From Robiginitomaculum sp. (GTDB taxonomy: Bacteria; Pseudomonadota; Alphaproteobacteria; Caulobacterales; Maricaulaceae), in contig NVVU01000030.1 of NCBI GenBank assembly GCA_002733485.1, positions 1-9,482 of the forward strand: a stretch of 9,482 nt of DNA. Reading direction: 5' to 3'. Within the stretch, counting starts at the first letter, position 1; each line of letters starts with the position of its first letter. A program made the position numbers and the translations under genes. Of this stretch, positions 1 through 5,407 are shown piece by piece. Under the pieces are notes generated by a model that saw only the letters and a program-made list of their open reading frames with translations, ran no database searches and was not told the origin of the DNA.

Positions 1-138
1 CAGATGGTCGGCAATGACTTCAGCCTTGACCCGGGCATTGGCGTTTGCGGCAAGGCCGGTCAGGGCGTACCCGTTGGTGTTGGCCAGCCGACCTTGAAAA
101 TCAGTGATGTTACGGTTGGCGGCGCGGACGTGGGTTGA
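1..138 (+). CDS. tldD: TldD metallopeptidase, C-terminal fragment (5' end outside window)
   Basis: Frame 1 is open from the window edge to a TGA and gives the last 45 residues of a protein. They read as the conserved C-terminus of TldD: a GNDFSLDPGIGVCGK segment, then GQ-VPVGVGQPTLKI, and a final TVGG. In the family, TldD pairs with TldE/PmbA to form a zinc-dependent protease that degrades unfolded peptides and, in Escherichia coli, matures microcin B17 and processes the antitoxin CcdA. The zinc-binding HExxxH helix lies upstream of the window and cannot be checked. TldE/PmbA shares the fold, but the CGK-GQ-VPVG-GQPTL signature favours TldD. The gene converges on fliE, with 231 bp between their stop codons. 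Confidence 0.85.
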   Translation, partial: QMVGNDFSLDPGIGVCGKAGQGVPVGVGQPTLKISDVTVGGADVG

Positions 139-181
139 GGGTGCGCCTACAGAGGCCATCAAGACTGGTGCCTTATTCGCA

Positions 182-200
182 CCCGGCCTCTTGAACCGGG
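182..200. other. Small hairpin downstream of tldD
   Basis: CCCGG (182-186) and CCGGG (196-200) can pair around a 9-nt loop, about 45 bp after the tldD stop. No T-tract follows on either strand, so this is not a standard intrinsic terminator. It could help end tldD transcription together with the larger palindromic element just downstream, but this is only a possibility. Confidence 0.3.
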
Positions 201-211
201 AACCCTGCATG

Positions 212-293
212 TTGTCATTACCGGGCTTGTGCCGGTAATCCAGAGCAGCACGAATTCAGCACTGGATTGCCCGGATAAACCGGGCAATGACAA
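212..293. repeat. REP/BIME-like double-hairpin intergenic element
   Basis: An 82-bp element holds two strong hairpins. The first has an 8-bp stem, ATTACCGG (217-224) with CCGGTAAT (232-239), and a 7-nt loop. The second has a 9-bp stem, ATTGCCCGG (266-274) with CCGGGCAAT (280-288), and a 5-nt loop. The whole element is also an inverted repeat: TTGTCATT (212-219) matches AATGACAA (286-293), and AATCCAG (237-243) matches CTGGATT (262-268). An EcoRI-type palindrome (252-257) lies near the centre. The TTGTCATT-(A/G)CCGGG core resembles dispersed REP-like sequences of alphaproteobacterial intergenic DNA. It sits between two convergent genes, a usual place for such elements, and may act as a bidirectional transcription barrier or mRNA-end stabiliser. 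Confidence 0.75.
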
Positions 294-318
294 ATATTCG
301 TTTATCTGTAAGTGATCA

Positions 319-330
319 GGGTCATGACCC
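319..330. repeat. Perfect 12-bp palindrome GGGTCATGACCC
   Basis: GGGTCATGACCC is its own reverse complement. It lies between the REP-like element and the 3' end of fliE, where neither neighbouring gene has a promoter. It could be a protein-binding site, part of a transcript-end structure, or chance. No T-tract is attached. Confidence 0.35.
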
Positions 331-369
331 AGCGGTTCAGACAATGCCTGTAAAGAACCCAAAAAGTCC

Positions 370-684
370 CTAGATCGGCATACGCAGGATATCCTGATAG
401 GCGCGGATCACCTGATCACGAACCGCGATCACGGTTTGCAGGGTCATTTCAGCCTCGTTGACGGCGCTGACCACTTCGATCAGATCCACCTTGCCCGTGG
501 CCGATCCAACGGCCATTTGTTCGGCTTTTGCGGTATCGGATGCCACCGAATTCATCGCATCCTTGACCATGGCGCCAAAGTCCAGCTTGGCGGCACCGGC
601 CTCTTCACCGCCCGCACCGCCAACTTTGGCAGTATTTACGGCCTCTCCATAGGCCTTCAGAGCTTGCATAGCGGTAAATGACAT
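370..684 (-). CDS. fliE: Flagellar hook-basal body complex protein FliE
   Basis: A 104-residue protein of normal FliE length. FliE links the MS ring (FliF) to the proximal rod and is an early substrate of the flagellar type III export apparatus. The diagnostic C-terminal half is present: a VDLIEVVSAVNEAEMTLQT segment followed by VIAVRDQVIRAYQDILRMPI, the typical FliE terminus. The N-terminal half is alanine/glycine-rich and predicted helical, as usual. The ATG at 684 is preceded by AAGGAT at Shine-Dalgarno distance, and only 11 bp separate it from the flgC stop, so it is the last gene of a flgB-flgC-fliE operon. In many alphaproteobacteria fliQ-fliR-flhB follow; here the next gene is tldD on the other strand. 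Confidence 0.95.
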   Translation of the reverse strand: MSFTAMQALKAYGEAVNTAKVGGAGGEEAGAAKLDFGAMVKDAMNSVASDTAKAEQMAVGSATGKVDLIEVVSAVNEAEMTLQTVIAVRDQVIRAYQDILRMPI

Positions 685-695
685 AACGATTATCC

Positions 696-1112
696 TTAGC
701 GACTACGCAAAAGTTCCAGCGTGCGCGACAGCATGGCGCGGCTGTTTTCAATCACACTGATATTGGCTTCAAAACTGCGCTGGGCCTCACGCATGTCCAT
801 CAGCTCGACCATGGAATTGACATTGGGATATTTAACAAACCCTTTGGCATCGGCGGCCGGGTGGCCCGGATCATATACCGAGCGAAATTTTGAAGCATCG
901 GGAATAGGCTTGCTCATGTGCACCAGATGCACGCCGGTAGCCCGGTCCAGTTCCTCTGTAAATACGGGGATCTTGCGTCGATACGGTTGCCCGTCGGGAC
1001 CGGTCGCCGTGGAGCCGGCATTCGCCACGTTTTCTGCAATCACCCGCATGCGCGCGCTTTGTGCCCGCATGCCGGCGGCTGCGATTTTTAAGGCAGAGGA
1101 CATATCAGTCAT
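696..1112 (-). CDS. flgC: Flagellar basal-body proximal rod protein FlgC
   Basis: A 138-residue protein of normal FlgC length. FlgC is one of the proximal rod subunits and is exported by the flagellar type III system. The N-terminus has the rod/hook signature: SALKIAAAGMRAQSARM, then VIAENVANAGST. The C-terminal half carries the FlgC blocks YDPGHPAADAKGFVKYPNVN, MVELMDMREAQRSFEANI and a final MLSRTLELL helix. A strong Shine-Dalgarno (AAGAGGTG) sits 6 nt before the ATG at 1112, which favours Met1 over the in-frame Met4. There are 17 bp to the flgB stop and 11 bp to fliE, so all three genes are very likely co-transcribed. Confidence 0.96.
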   Translation of the reverse strand: MTDMSSALKIAAAGMRAQSARMRVIAENVANAGSTATGPDGQPYRRKIPVFTEELDRATGVHLVHMSKPIPDASKFRSVYDPGHPAADAKGFVKYPNVNSMVELMDMREAQRSFEANISVIENSRAMLSRTLELLRSR

Positions 1113-1129
1113 GCGTCACCTCTTGTCAT

Positions 1130-1564
1130 TTAGCGGCCTGGCCTGGAAATTGCCAGCCGGAGCAAACCCATGCTTTTTTCGTAAAGCCCGGCAGCGGCCT
1201 CGTAGCGCATGCGGGTTTCGGCTACCCGCATGACCTGTTCCTCCAGCACCACAGAATTACCATTCAGTGTGGTTTCTGAATCCGGACGGGCGATGATCTT
1301 GAATTTTGCCGAAGCCGCGCCAGCAGCCTTGCCACGGATATGACCTGCTTCGGTCACCTGCATAGCCAAATGGCCGCTTTGCTGGCCTTGGCCATGCATC
1401 GTATTAGACAACAGTTTGTTAAAGCTTTTGTCGTCTACGTCTTTGGCGACATAACCGGGCGTATTGGCATTGGCAATATTGCGCGCCAGCACCTTTTGGC
1501 GCTCGCCCAACATGGCCATTGTGCCACGCAATACATCAAAAACAGCAATACGGTTCATGCTCAT
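1130..1564 (-). CDS. flgB: Flagellar basal-body proximal rod protein FlgB
   Basis: A 144-residue protein and the first gene of flgB-flgC-fliE. FlgB is a proximal rod subunit near the MS ring/FliE junction. The N-terminal rod motif is intact (VLARNIANANTPGYVAKDV, about residues 26-44), with the NTPGY hallmark of the family. The C-terminal part (VVLEEQVMRVAETRMRYEAA, then LYEKSMGLLRLAI) is the usual helical D0 region with the conserved EEQ-MR-AET pattern. The ATG at 1564 is chosen over the in-frame ATG at 1558 because AGAGG sits about 8 nt upstream, near the usual Shine-Dalgarno spacing; both starts are feasible. A CtrA-like box lies 38 nt upstream in the direction of transcription. Confidence 0.95.
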   Translation of the reverse strand: MSMNRIAVFDVLRGTMAMLGERQKVLARNIANANTPGYVAKDVDDKSFNKLLSNTMHGQGQQSGHLAMQVTEAGHIRGKAAGAASAKFKIIARPDSETTLNGNSVVLEEQVMRVAETRMRYEAAAGLYEKSMGLLRLAISRPGR

Positions 1565-1602
1565 TCACGCACCTCTTCGGGCGATAGGATGCCGCATTTA
1601 TG

Positions 1603-1618
1603 GTTAATGGAAGGTCAA
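1603..1618 (-). promoter_or_regulatory. Probable CtrA-type binding site upstream of flgB
   Basis: Read on the minus strand, the site is TTGA-CCTTCCA-TTAAC. This differs by one base from the CtrA consensus TTAA-N7-TTAAC and keeps the exact 7-nt spacer. It points toward flgB and ends 38 nt before its start codon. The same TTGACC could also serve as a -35 hexamer. The paired site upstream of fliO supports a real regulatory role. CtrA is the cell-cycle response regulator controlling early flagellar operons in Caulobacter. Confidence 0.55.
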
Positions 1619-1645
1619 CACGACCTGGCCTACTGCCACATTCAC

Positions 1646-2191
1646 TTAAAATGCGCTTCCCGGCTTTTGCATAAAATGCAGTTCTTCCTCAGTGCTCTTT
1701 CGCCCCAGCACCGCATTGCGATGTGGATAGCGCCCAAAGCGATCAATAATGGCCTTATGCTTTATGGCGAAATCATAATTACCTTCCAGACCTGGCGCCG
1801 CAAACAAGGCCACTGAGCGCGCCTGATCCTGCGCCTCTTCACTGTGCATATACGGCATATAAAAAAAAGCCTGTTGCGAAGGCAACAATCCCTTGTCCTG
1901 CCCTACCGCAATACCGGAGCCAGCAATCTGCAAAGCCAGCTCATCCGTGGAAAACGCCTGTTTCGTTTCACGGAACATATTGCGGGGGAACTGGTCCAGC
2001 ACAATTATGCGAGCCAGCGTTTCCAGTGATTGCTCAGAATGATTGGACCCGGAAGCGGACATGGCTTCGTATAGAGCACCAAAGCGCGCTCTTATGGCTT
2101 CATCAACACGACTGTCCTTAACAAACCAGTGTTTTGGCTCCAGTTCGTCAAACCAGAACGCCAGTACAGCGCTCAGCGTTTTTTCTTTCAT
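1646..2191 (-). CDS. DUF924 family protein, function unknown
   Basis: A 181-residue protein with the hallmarks of the DUF924 family: an N-terminal VLAFWFDEL, LDQFPRNMFR (about 65-74), FFYMPYMHSE (109-118), and a C-terminal HKAIIDRFGRYPHRNAVLGR followed by STEEE. The family is common in proteobacteria and is predicted to adopt an all-helical, TPR-like fold; its biochemical role is unknown. No signal peptide or membrane segment is seen, so it is likely cytoplasmic. The frame is open upstream to 2287, but the start at 2191 fits the family N-terminus and has GGGGA just before the ATG, while the upstream extension runs through the fliO promoter region. The gene lies between flgB (same strand, 81 bp away) and fliO (divergent, 107 bp away). 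It may share regulation with fliO. Confidence 0.85.
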   Translation of the reverse strand: MKEKTLSAVLAFWFDELEPKHWFVKDSRVDEAIRARFGALYEAMSASGSNHSEQSLETLARIIVLDQFPRNMFRETKQAFSTDELALQIAGSGIAVGQDKGLLPSQQAFFYMPYMHSEEAQDQARSVALFAAPGLEGNYDFAIKHKAIIDRFGRYPHRNAVLGRKSTEEELHFMQKPGSAF

Positions 2192-2232
2192 AGTTTCCCC
2201 AATCGATCGGTTATGCACACAAATATTTATGC

Positions 2233-2248
2233 TTAACGGAACCTTAAC
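2233..2248 (+). promoter_or_regulatory. CtrA binding site (full consensus) upstream of fliO
   Basis: The sequence TTAA-CGGAACC-TTAAC matches the CtrA consensus TTAA-N7-TTAAC at every defined base. It ends 50 nt before the fliO ATG, in the 107-bp region shared with the divergent DUF924 gene. In Caulobacter, boxes of this type overlap the -35 region of early (class II) flagellar promoters; that arrangement would put the transcription start roughly 20-30 nt before the fliO ATG. Binding here could also affect the DUF924 gene, whose start is 41 nt from the box. Confidence 0.72.
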
Positions 2249-2298
2249 ACCGCCAGCGCGACAGTCACCCCATAACCGTTTGTGCAAGGGTACAGGCT

Positions 2299-2610
2299 AT
2301 GGAATATTTCGACACCGGCCGGTATCTGGCGGGGTTATTATTTACGCTGGGTCTGATTTTCGGCCTCTGGTATCTGGTACGCCGGTATGCCCCCGGCATG
2401 GTTCGAGGCGCGCCGGTAGGCGAAGGCAAAACCCTGCATGTCCGCGAGATTTTACAACTCGACCCCAGGCGCCGCGTCGTGGTGGTCAACAGCGGCGAGC
2501 GCGAACATATATTGTTGCTGGGATTGACCGGCGATTTACTGATTGAAAGCCGCGATGCCACCACGCCAGCGCCTGATGTCCCCGTATCGGAAAAGGGAAC
2601 GCCCTCATGA
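2299..2610 (+). CDS. fliO: Flagellar biosynthesis protein FliO
   Basis: A 103-residue inner-membrane protein. A single transmembrane helix (about residues 9-28, YLAGLLFTLGLIFGLWYLV) is followed by basic RRY and a small cytoplasmic domain with the FliO pattern GKTLHVREILQLDPRRRVVVVN and HILLLGLTGD. FliO is a scaffold that helps FliP assemble into the FliP5-FliQ4-FliR1 export-gate core; it is short and poorly conserved across bacteria. The stop codon overlaps the fliP start (ATGA), consistent with translational coupling. The preceding Shine-Dalgarno is modest (AAGGG about 10 nt before the ATG). The full-consensus CtrA box lies upstream. Confidence 0.9.
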   Translation: MEYFDTGRYLAGLLFTLGLIFGLWYLVRRYAPGMVRGAPVGEGKTLHVREILQLDPRRRVVVVNSGEREHILLLGLTGDLLIESRDATTPAPDVPVSEKGTPS

Positions 2611-3350
2611 ATCGGGGAGTAAAAGCCCTTCTGGTCATGCTGTTTGGGCTGGGCGTCGTTTTGCTGTTTGCAGAACCGGTATTGGCCCAGTCTGTCACCA
2701 TCGATGCCGGCGGTGAGGGCGCGTTGACCAATCGTGTATTGCAATTGATTGCCTTGTTGACGATTTTATCTCTGGCGCCATCCATAGTGATCATGACCAC
2801 CAGTTTTGTACGCATTGTCGTGGTCCTGTCTTTGTTGCGGACCGCTTCGGGACTGCAACAGGCCCCGCCCAATATGGTACTGACCTCGCTAGCCATATTT
2901 TTGACGGCCTTCATTATGGCCCCGGTATTTCAGCAAAGCTATGACGACGGTATACTGCCGTTGATGAACCAGGAAATCGAACTGGGCGATGCCTTCACCA
3001 AAAGCGCGGCACCCATTAAAACGTTTATGCTGGCGCAAACCCGCGAAGAAGATCTGGGCCTGTTTTTAGGGCTAAGCAATGCCCCCATTCCAGCGCGCGC
3101 CGAGGATACCCCGCTGAACATTGTGGCCCCTGCCTTCATGATTTCTGAATTGCGCCGGGCGTTTGAAATCGGATTCTTGTATTTCATTCCATTTTTGATC
3201 ATTGATCTGGTGGTATCCAGTATCCTGATGTCCATGGGCATGATGATGCTGCCCCCGGTGATCATATCCTTGCCATTCAAGTTGATCTTTTTTGTGCTGG
3301 TTGATGGCTGGCGTTTGGTGGTCGGCAGCCTGGTTCAGAGCTTTAATTAG
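2607..3350 (+). CDS. fliP: Flagellar type III export gate protein FliP
   Basis: A 247-residue protein of typical FliP length. The N-terminus is a cleavable-looking signal sequence (about residues 1-28, ending EPVLA-Q), as in other FliP proteins. Hydrophobic segments follow at about 44-64, 89-108, 186-214 and 217-236. The FliP signature is clear: APAFMISELRRAFEIGFL (174-191), then IPFLIIDLVVSSILMSMGMM and PFKLIFFVLVDGW. FliP forms a pentamer that builds the core of the export channel with FliQ and FliR. It starts inside the fliO stop codon and so is co-transcribed with it. The gene after it on the same strand is not flagellar; fliQ and fliR are not in this window. Confidence 0.97.
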   Translation: MNRGVKALLVMLFGLGVVLLFAEPVLAQSVTIDAGGEGALTNRVLQLIALLTILSLAPSIVIMTTSFVRIVVVLSLLRTASGLQQAPPNMVLTSLAIFLTAFIMAPVFQQSYDDGILPLMNQEIELGDAFTKSAAPIKTFMLAQTREEDLGLFLGLSNAPIPARAEDTPLNIVAPAFMISELRRAFEIGFLYFIPFLIIDLVVSSILMSMGMMMLPPVIISLPFKLIFFVLVDGWRLVVGSLVQSFN

Positions 3351-3367
3351 ACCGGATCTAATTCGGA

Positions 3368-3396
3368 TGGAAATTTTCCTGAAAATTTGATATAGA
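3368..3396 (+). promoter_or_regulatory. Possible promoter with palindromic spacer upstream of the VWA gene
   Basis: TGGAAA (3368-3373) and TATAGA (3391-3396) lie 17 bp apart, each matching the sigma-70 -35/-10 consensus at four of six positions. The spacer is largely taken up by the inverted repeat AAATTTTC-CT-GAAAATTT (3371-3388), which would suit a repressor operator but makes a poor hairpin because the loop is so short. The implied start is about 20-25 nt before the VWA start codon. This is a pattern-based guess in a 75-bp gap. Confidence 0.3.
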
Positions 3397-3425
3397 ACCT
3401 GAGGGACAAAACTTGGGGAATTAAG

Positions 3426-5333
3426 ATGCGTGCATCCTTTATTGTTGCCGGTATCATCGCTCTGGCCAACCTGTTCTTGGGCTCGACATCATTTGCAGAG
3501 ACATCTTCGTCAAAGACCATTCTGGTTTTTGATGCTTCGGGCAGCATGTGGGGGCAAATTGACGGCAAGCCCAAAATCACCATCGCCAGAACGGTTTTCG
3601 ATACCGTTCTCAAGGACTGGCAACCTGGCAATGAACTTGGCCTGATTGCCTATGGGCACCGACGCAAAGGTGATTGCAGCGATATTGAAGAAATTATAGC
3701 CCCCGGCCCGGTGGATGCCAAAACCTTCAGCGCCGCCCTGAATGCGCTGAACCCCAAAGGCAAAACCCCCCTGTCTGCAGCCGTCAAACAGGCTGCGGAA
3801 ACCTTGAAATATGAAGAAAATAAAGCCACAGTTATTCTGGTTACTGATGGCTTGGAAACCTGCAATGCGGACCCGTGTGCCGTGGCCAGCGAACTGGAAA
3901 AGCTAGGGGTGGATTTCACCACCCATGTGATCGGTTTTGATCTGTCAGAAAAGGAATCCAGGGCCGTCCGGTGCATGGCCGAAAATACGGGCGGCCTGTA
4001 CTTTTCTGCCTCCAATGCCACCGAGCTTAGCGCTGCCATAAATGTTGCAGCCAAGGCTGCAACCCTGGAGCGTAACGTGTTGTTGCATGGCAAAGCCAGC
4101 AAGGATGCAAAAGAGCTGCAAGACGGGGTCAGCTGGGAGGTTTATGCTTATACGGATGGCAAGCTGGCAGACAAATATCTGACCTACAGCTACAACACGC
4201 CGGCCTCCTTCGCGCTCGTCCCCGGTAAATACCGTATCAAGGCGGCATATGGCAAAGCCATAGCCTATCAGGATATTGAGGTTAAAAAAGAAGGACTAAC
4301 CGAGGCCGATCTGATCTTTGGCACCGGCACTTTGATCGTCAGTGGTCGGGCAGGTTCACAATCACAAGATCCTGTGGGTAAGGAATGGGATATCTACCCC
4401 ATCCGTAATGGCAAAGTCTCGGACAAATTTATCGCCTATTCGTATAATACCCCGGGTCGTTTCATCCTGCCCGCTGGAAAATACCGCATCAAGGCTCTGT
4501 ACGGCAAAGCGGAGACGTTTAAGGATGTCGAAATAAAGGCAGATGAAACCACCGAAATTGTCATTATATTTGGCACTGGCAAACTGATTGTCAGCGGGCG
4601 CAATAGCGAAACTTCACAAGATCCTGTGGGCAAGGAATGGGATATTTACCCCATCCGTAATGGCGAAGTTTCAGACAAATTTATCGCCTATACCTATAAT
4701 ACCCCCGCGTATTTCACCCTGCCTGCCGGGAAATACCGCATCAAGGGCATGTATGGCAAAGCGGTGACCTATAAGGATGTCGAGGTCAAAACCGATGAAA
4801 CCACAAAAACCATTATTGTGTTCAATACCGGCTATCTAACCGTAAGCGGGCGCAACAGCGAAACCTCGCAAAAACCAGTGGGCAAGGAATGGGATATCTA
4901 CCCCATCCGTAATGGCCAGGTGTCAGATAAATTTATCGCCTATACCTATAACACCCGGGCGCGCTTCACCCTGCCTACGGGCAAATACCGCATCAAGGCC
5001 ATGTATGGCAAAGCGGTGACCTATGAGGATGTGGAGGTCAAAACCAATGAAACCACGAAAACCATTATTATCTTCAATACCGGCTATCTAACGGTTAGTG
5101 GCCGGGCGGGTTCACAATCACAAAAGTCTGTGGGCAAGGAGTGGGACATTTACCCGATTCTCAATGGCCGGGTGTCAGATAAATTTATCGCCTATACCTA
5201 TAATACCCCCGCGTATTTCACCCTGCCTGCCGGGAAATACCGCATCAAGGCCTTCTATGGCAACAAAGCCTATACGAAAGATGTTCTCGTAAAAATTAAT
5301 GAGAAAAACGAAGTGGTGATGCAATTTGATTAG
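3426..5333 (+). CDS. Secreted VWA-domain protein with five tandem 84-residue repeats
   Basis: A 635-residue exported protein. A signal peptide covers about residues 1-24 (ending SFA-ET). A von Willebrand factor A domain spans about 30-210 with a complete metal-ion-dependent adhesion site: DASGS (D36, S38, S40), Thr in GKTPLS (T114) and Asp in VTDGLETC (D141). Cysteines 84, 146, 151 and 183 may form disulfides in the periplasm. This DASGSMWG-type VWA module with GDCSDIE and NPKGKTPL motifs is a widespread proteobacterial family without a settled function. Residues 216-635 are five repeats of exactly 84 residues, each with W-(D/E)-(I/V)-Y, SDKFIAY-YNT, PAGKYRIKA-YGKA and DVEVK; the first is divergent, the other four very similar. 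They look like beta-sandwich modules, but the fold is inferred. GGGGAATTAAG precedes the ATG. A role in surface or envelope binding is plausible but unproven. Confidence 0.85.
   Translation: MRASFIVAGIIALANLFLGSTSFAETSSSKTILVFDASGSMWGQIDGKPKITIARTVFDTVLKDWQPGNELGLIAYGHRRKGDCSDIEEIIAPGPVDAKTFSAALNALNPKGKTPLSAAVKQAAETLKYEENKATVILVTDGLETCNADPCAVASELEKLGVDFTTHVIGFDLSEKESRAVRCMAENTGGLYFSASNATELSAAINVAAKAATLERNVLLHGKASKDAKELQDGVSWEVYAYTDGKLADKYLTYSYNTPASFALVPGKYRIKAAYGKAIAYQDIEVKKEGLTEADLIFGTGTLIVSGRAGSQSQDPVGKEWDIYPIRNGKVSDKFIAYSYNTPGRFILPAGKYRIKALYGKAETFKDVEIKADETTEIVIIFGTGKLIVSGRNSETSQDPVGKEWDIYPIRNGEVSDKFIAYTYNTPAYFTLPAGKYRIKGMYGKAVTYKDVEVKTDETTKTIIVFNTGYLTVSGRNSETSQKPVGKEWDIYPIRNGQVSDKFIAYTYNTRARFTLPTGKYRIKAMYGKAVTYEDVEVKTNETTKTIIIFNTGYLTVSGRAGSQSQKSVGKEWDIYPILNGRVSDKFIAYTYNTPAYFTLPAGKYRIKAFYGNKAYTKDVLVKINEKNEVVMQFD
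4071..5330 (+). repeat. Five in-frame 252-bp tandem repeats within the VWA gene
   Basis: The conserved tryptophan codon falls at 4134, 4386, 4638, 4890 and 5142, a constant period of 252 bp (84 codons) with no indels. Unit 1 (4071-4322) is divergent; units 2-5 (4323-4574, 4575-4826, 4827-5078, 5079-5330) are close at the DNA level. Units 3 and 5, which are not adjacent, are identical over 70 bp (4677-4746 and 5181-5250). Units 2 and 5 share the AGSQSQ linker, while units 3 and 4 share NSETSQ. Such an array can change copy number by slippage or recombination without breaking the frame. Confidence 0.95.
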
Positions 5334-5349
5334 GGCAGTTTTTCTGTCT

Positions 5350-5378
5350 TTGACTTAACCGCAACAACATTCCATCAT
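5350..5378 (+). promoter_or_regulatory. Possible promoter upstream of the serine hydrolase gene
   Basis: TTGACT (5350-5355) is a good -35 match; 17 bp later lies CATCAT (5373-5378), a weak -10. The implied start would be about 20-25 nt before the chosen start codon at 5408. It would give the hydrolase its own transcript, although the 74-bp gap after the VWA stop also allows read-through. No terminator is visible between the two genes. Confidence 0.25.
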
Positions 5379-5407
5379 GAGATGAATCATAATCAATGGG
5401 GAAAAAT

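Noticed and set aside
159..362. Minus-strand 67-codon open frame between tldD and fliE
   Set aside because: It runs through both arms of the palindromic element, has no family resemblance and no ribosome binding site; the hairpin structure explains the region better.
721..1816. Long plus-strand open frames opposite flgC, flgB and the DUF924 gene
   Set aside because: They lie antisense to well-conserved flagellar and DUF924 genes, and their translations show no recognisable domain.
2192..2287. N-terminal extension of the DUF924 protein to an ATG at 2287
   Set aside because: The extra 32 residues do not look like the family, cross the CtrA box, and the downstream ATG at 2191 has a good Shine-Dalgarno and the family N-terminus.
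4071..5330. CRISPR array or minisatellite
   Set aside because: The repeats are 252 bp, in frame, and encode conserved protein modules without spacers; this is a tandem domain array.
5396..5407. Start of the serine hydrolase at the ATG at 5396
   Set aside because: That ATG contains the GGGGA that best serves as the ribosome binding site of the ATG at 5408, and the signal peptide is cleaner from 5408.
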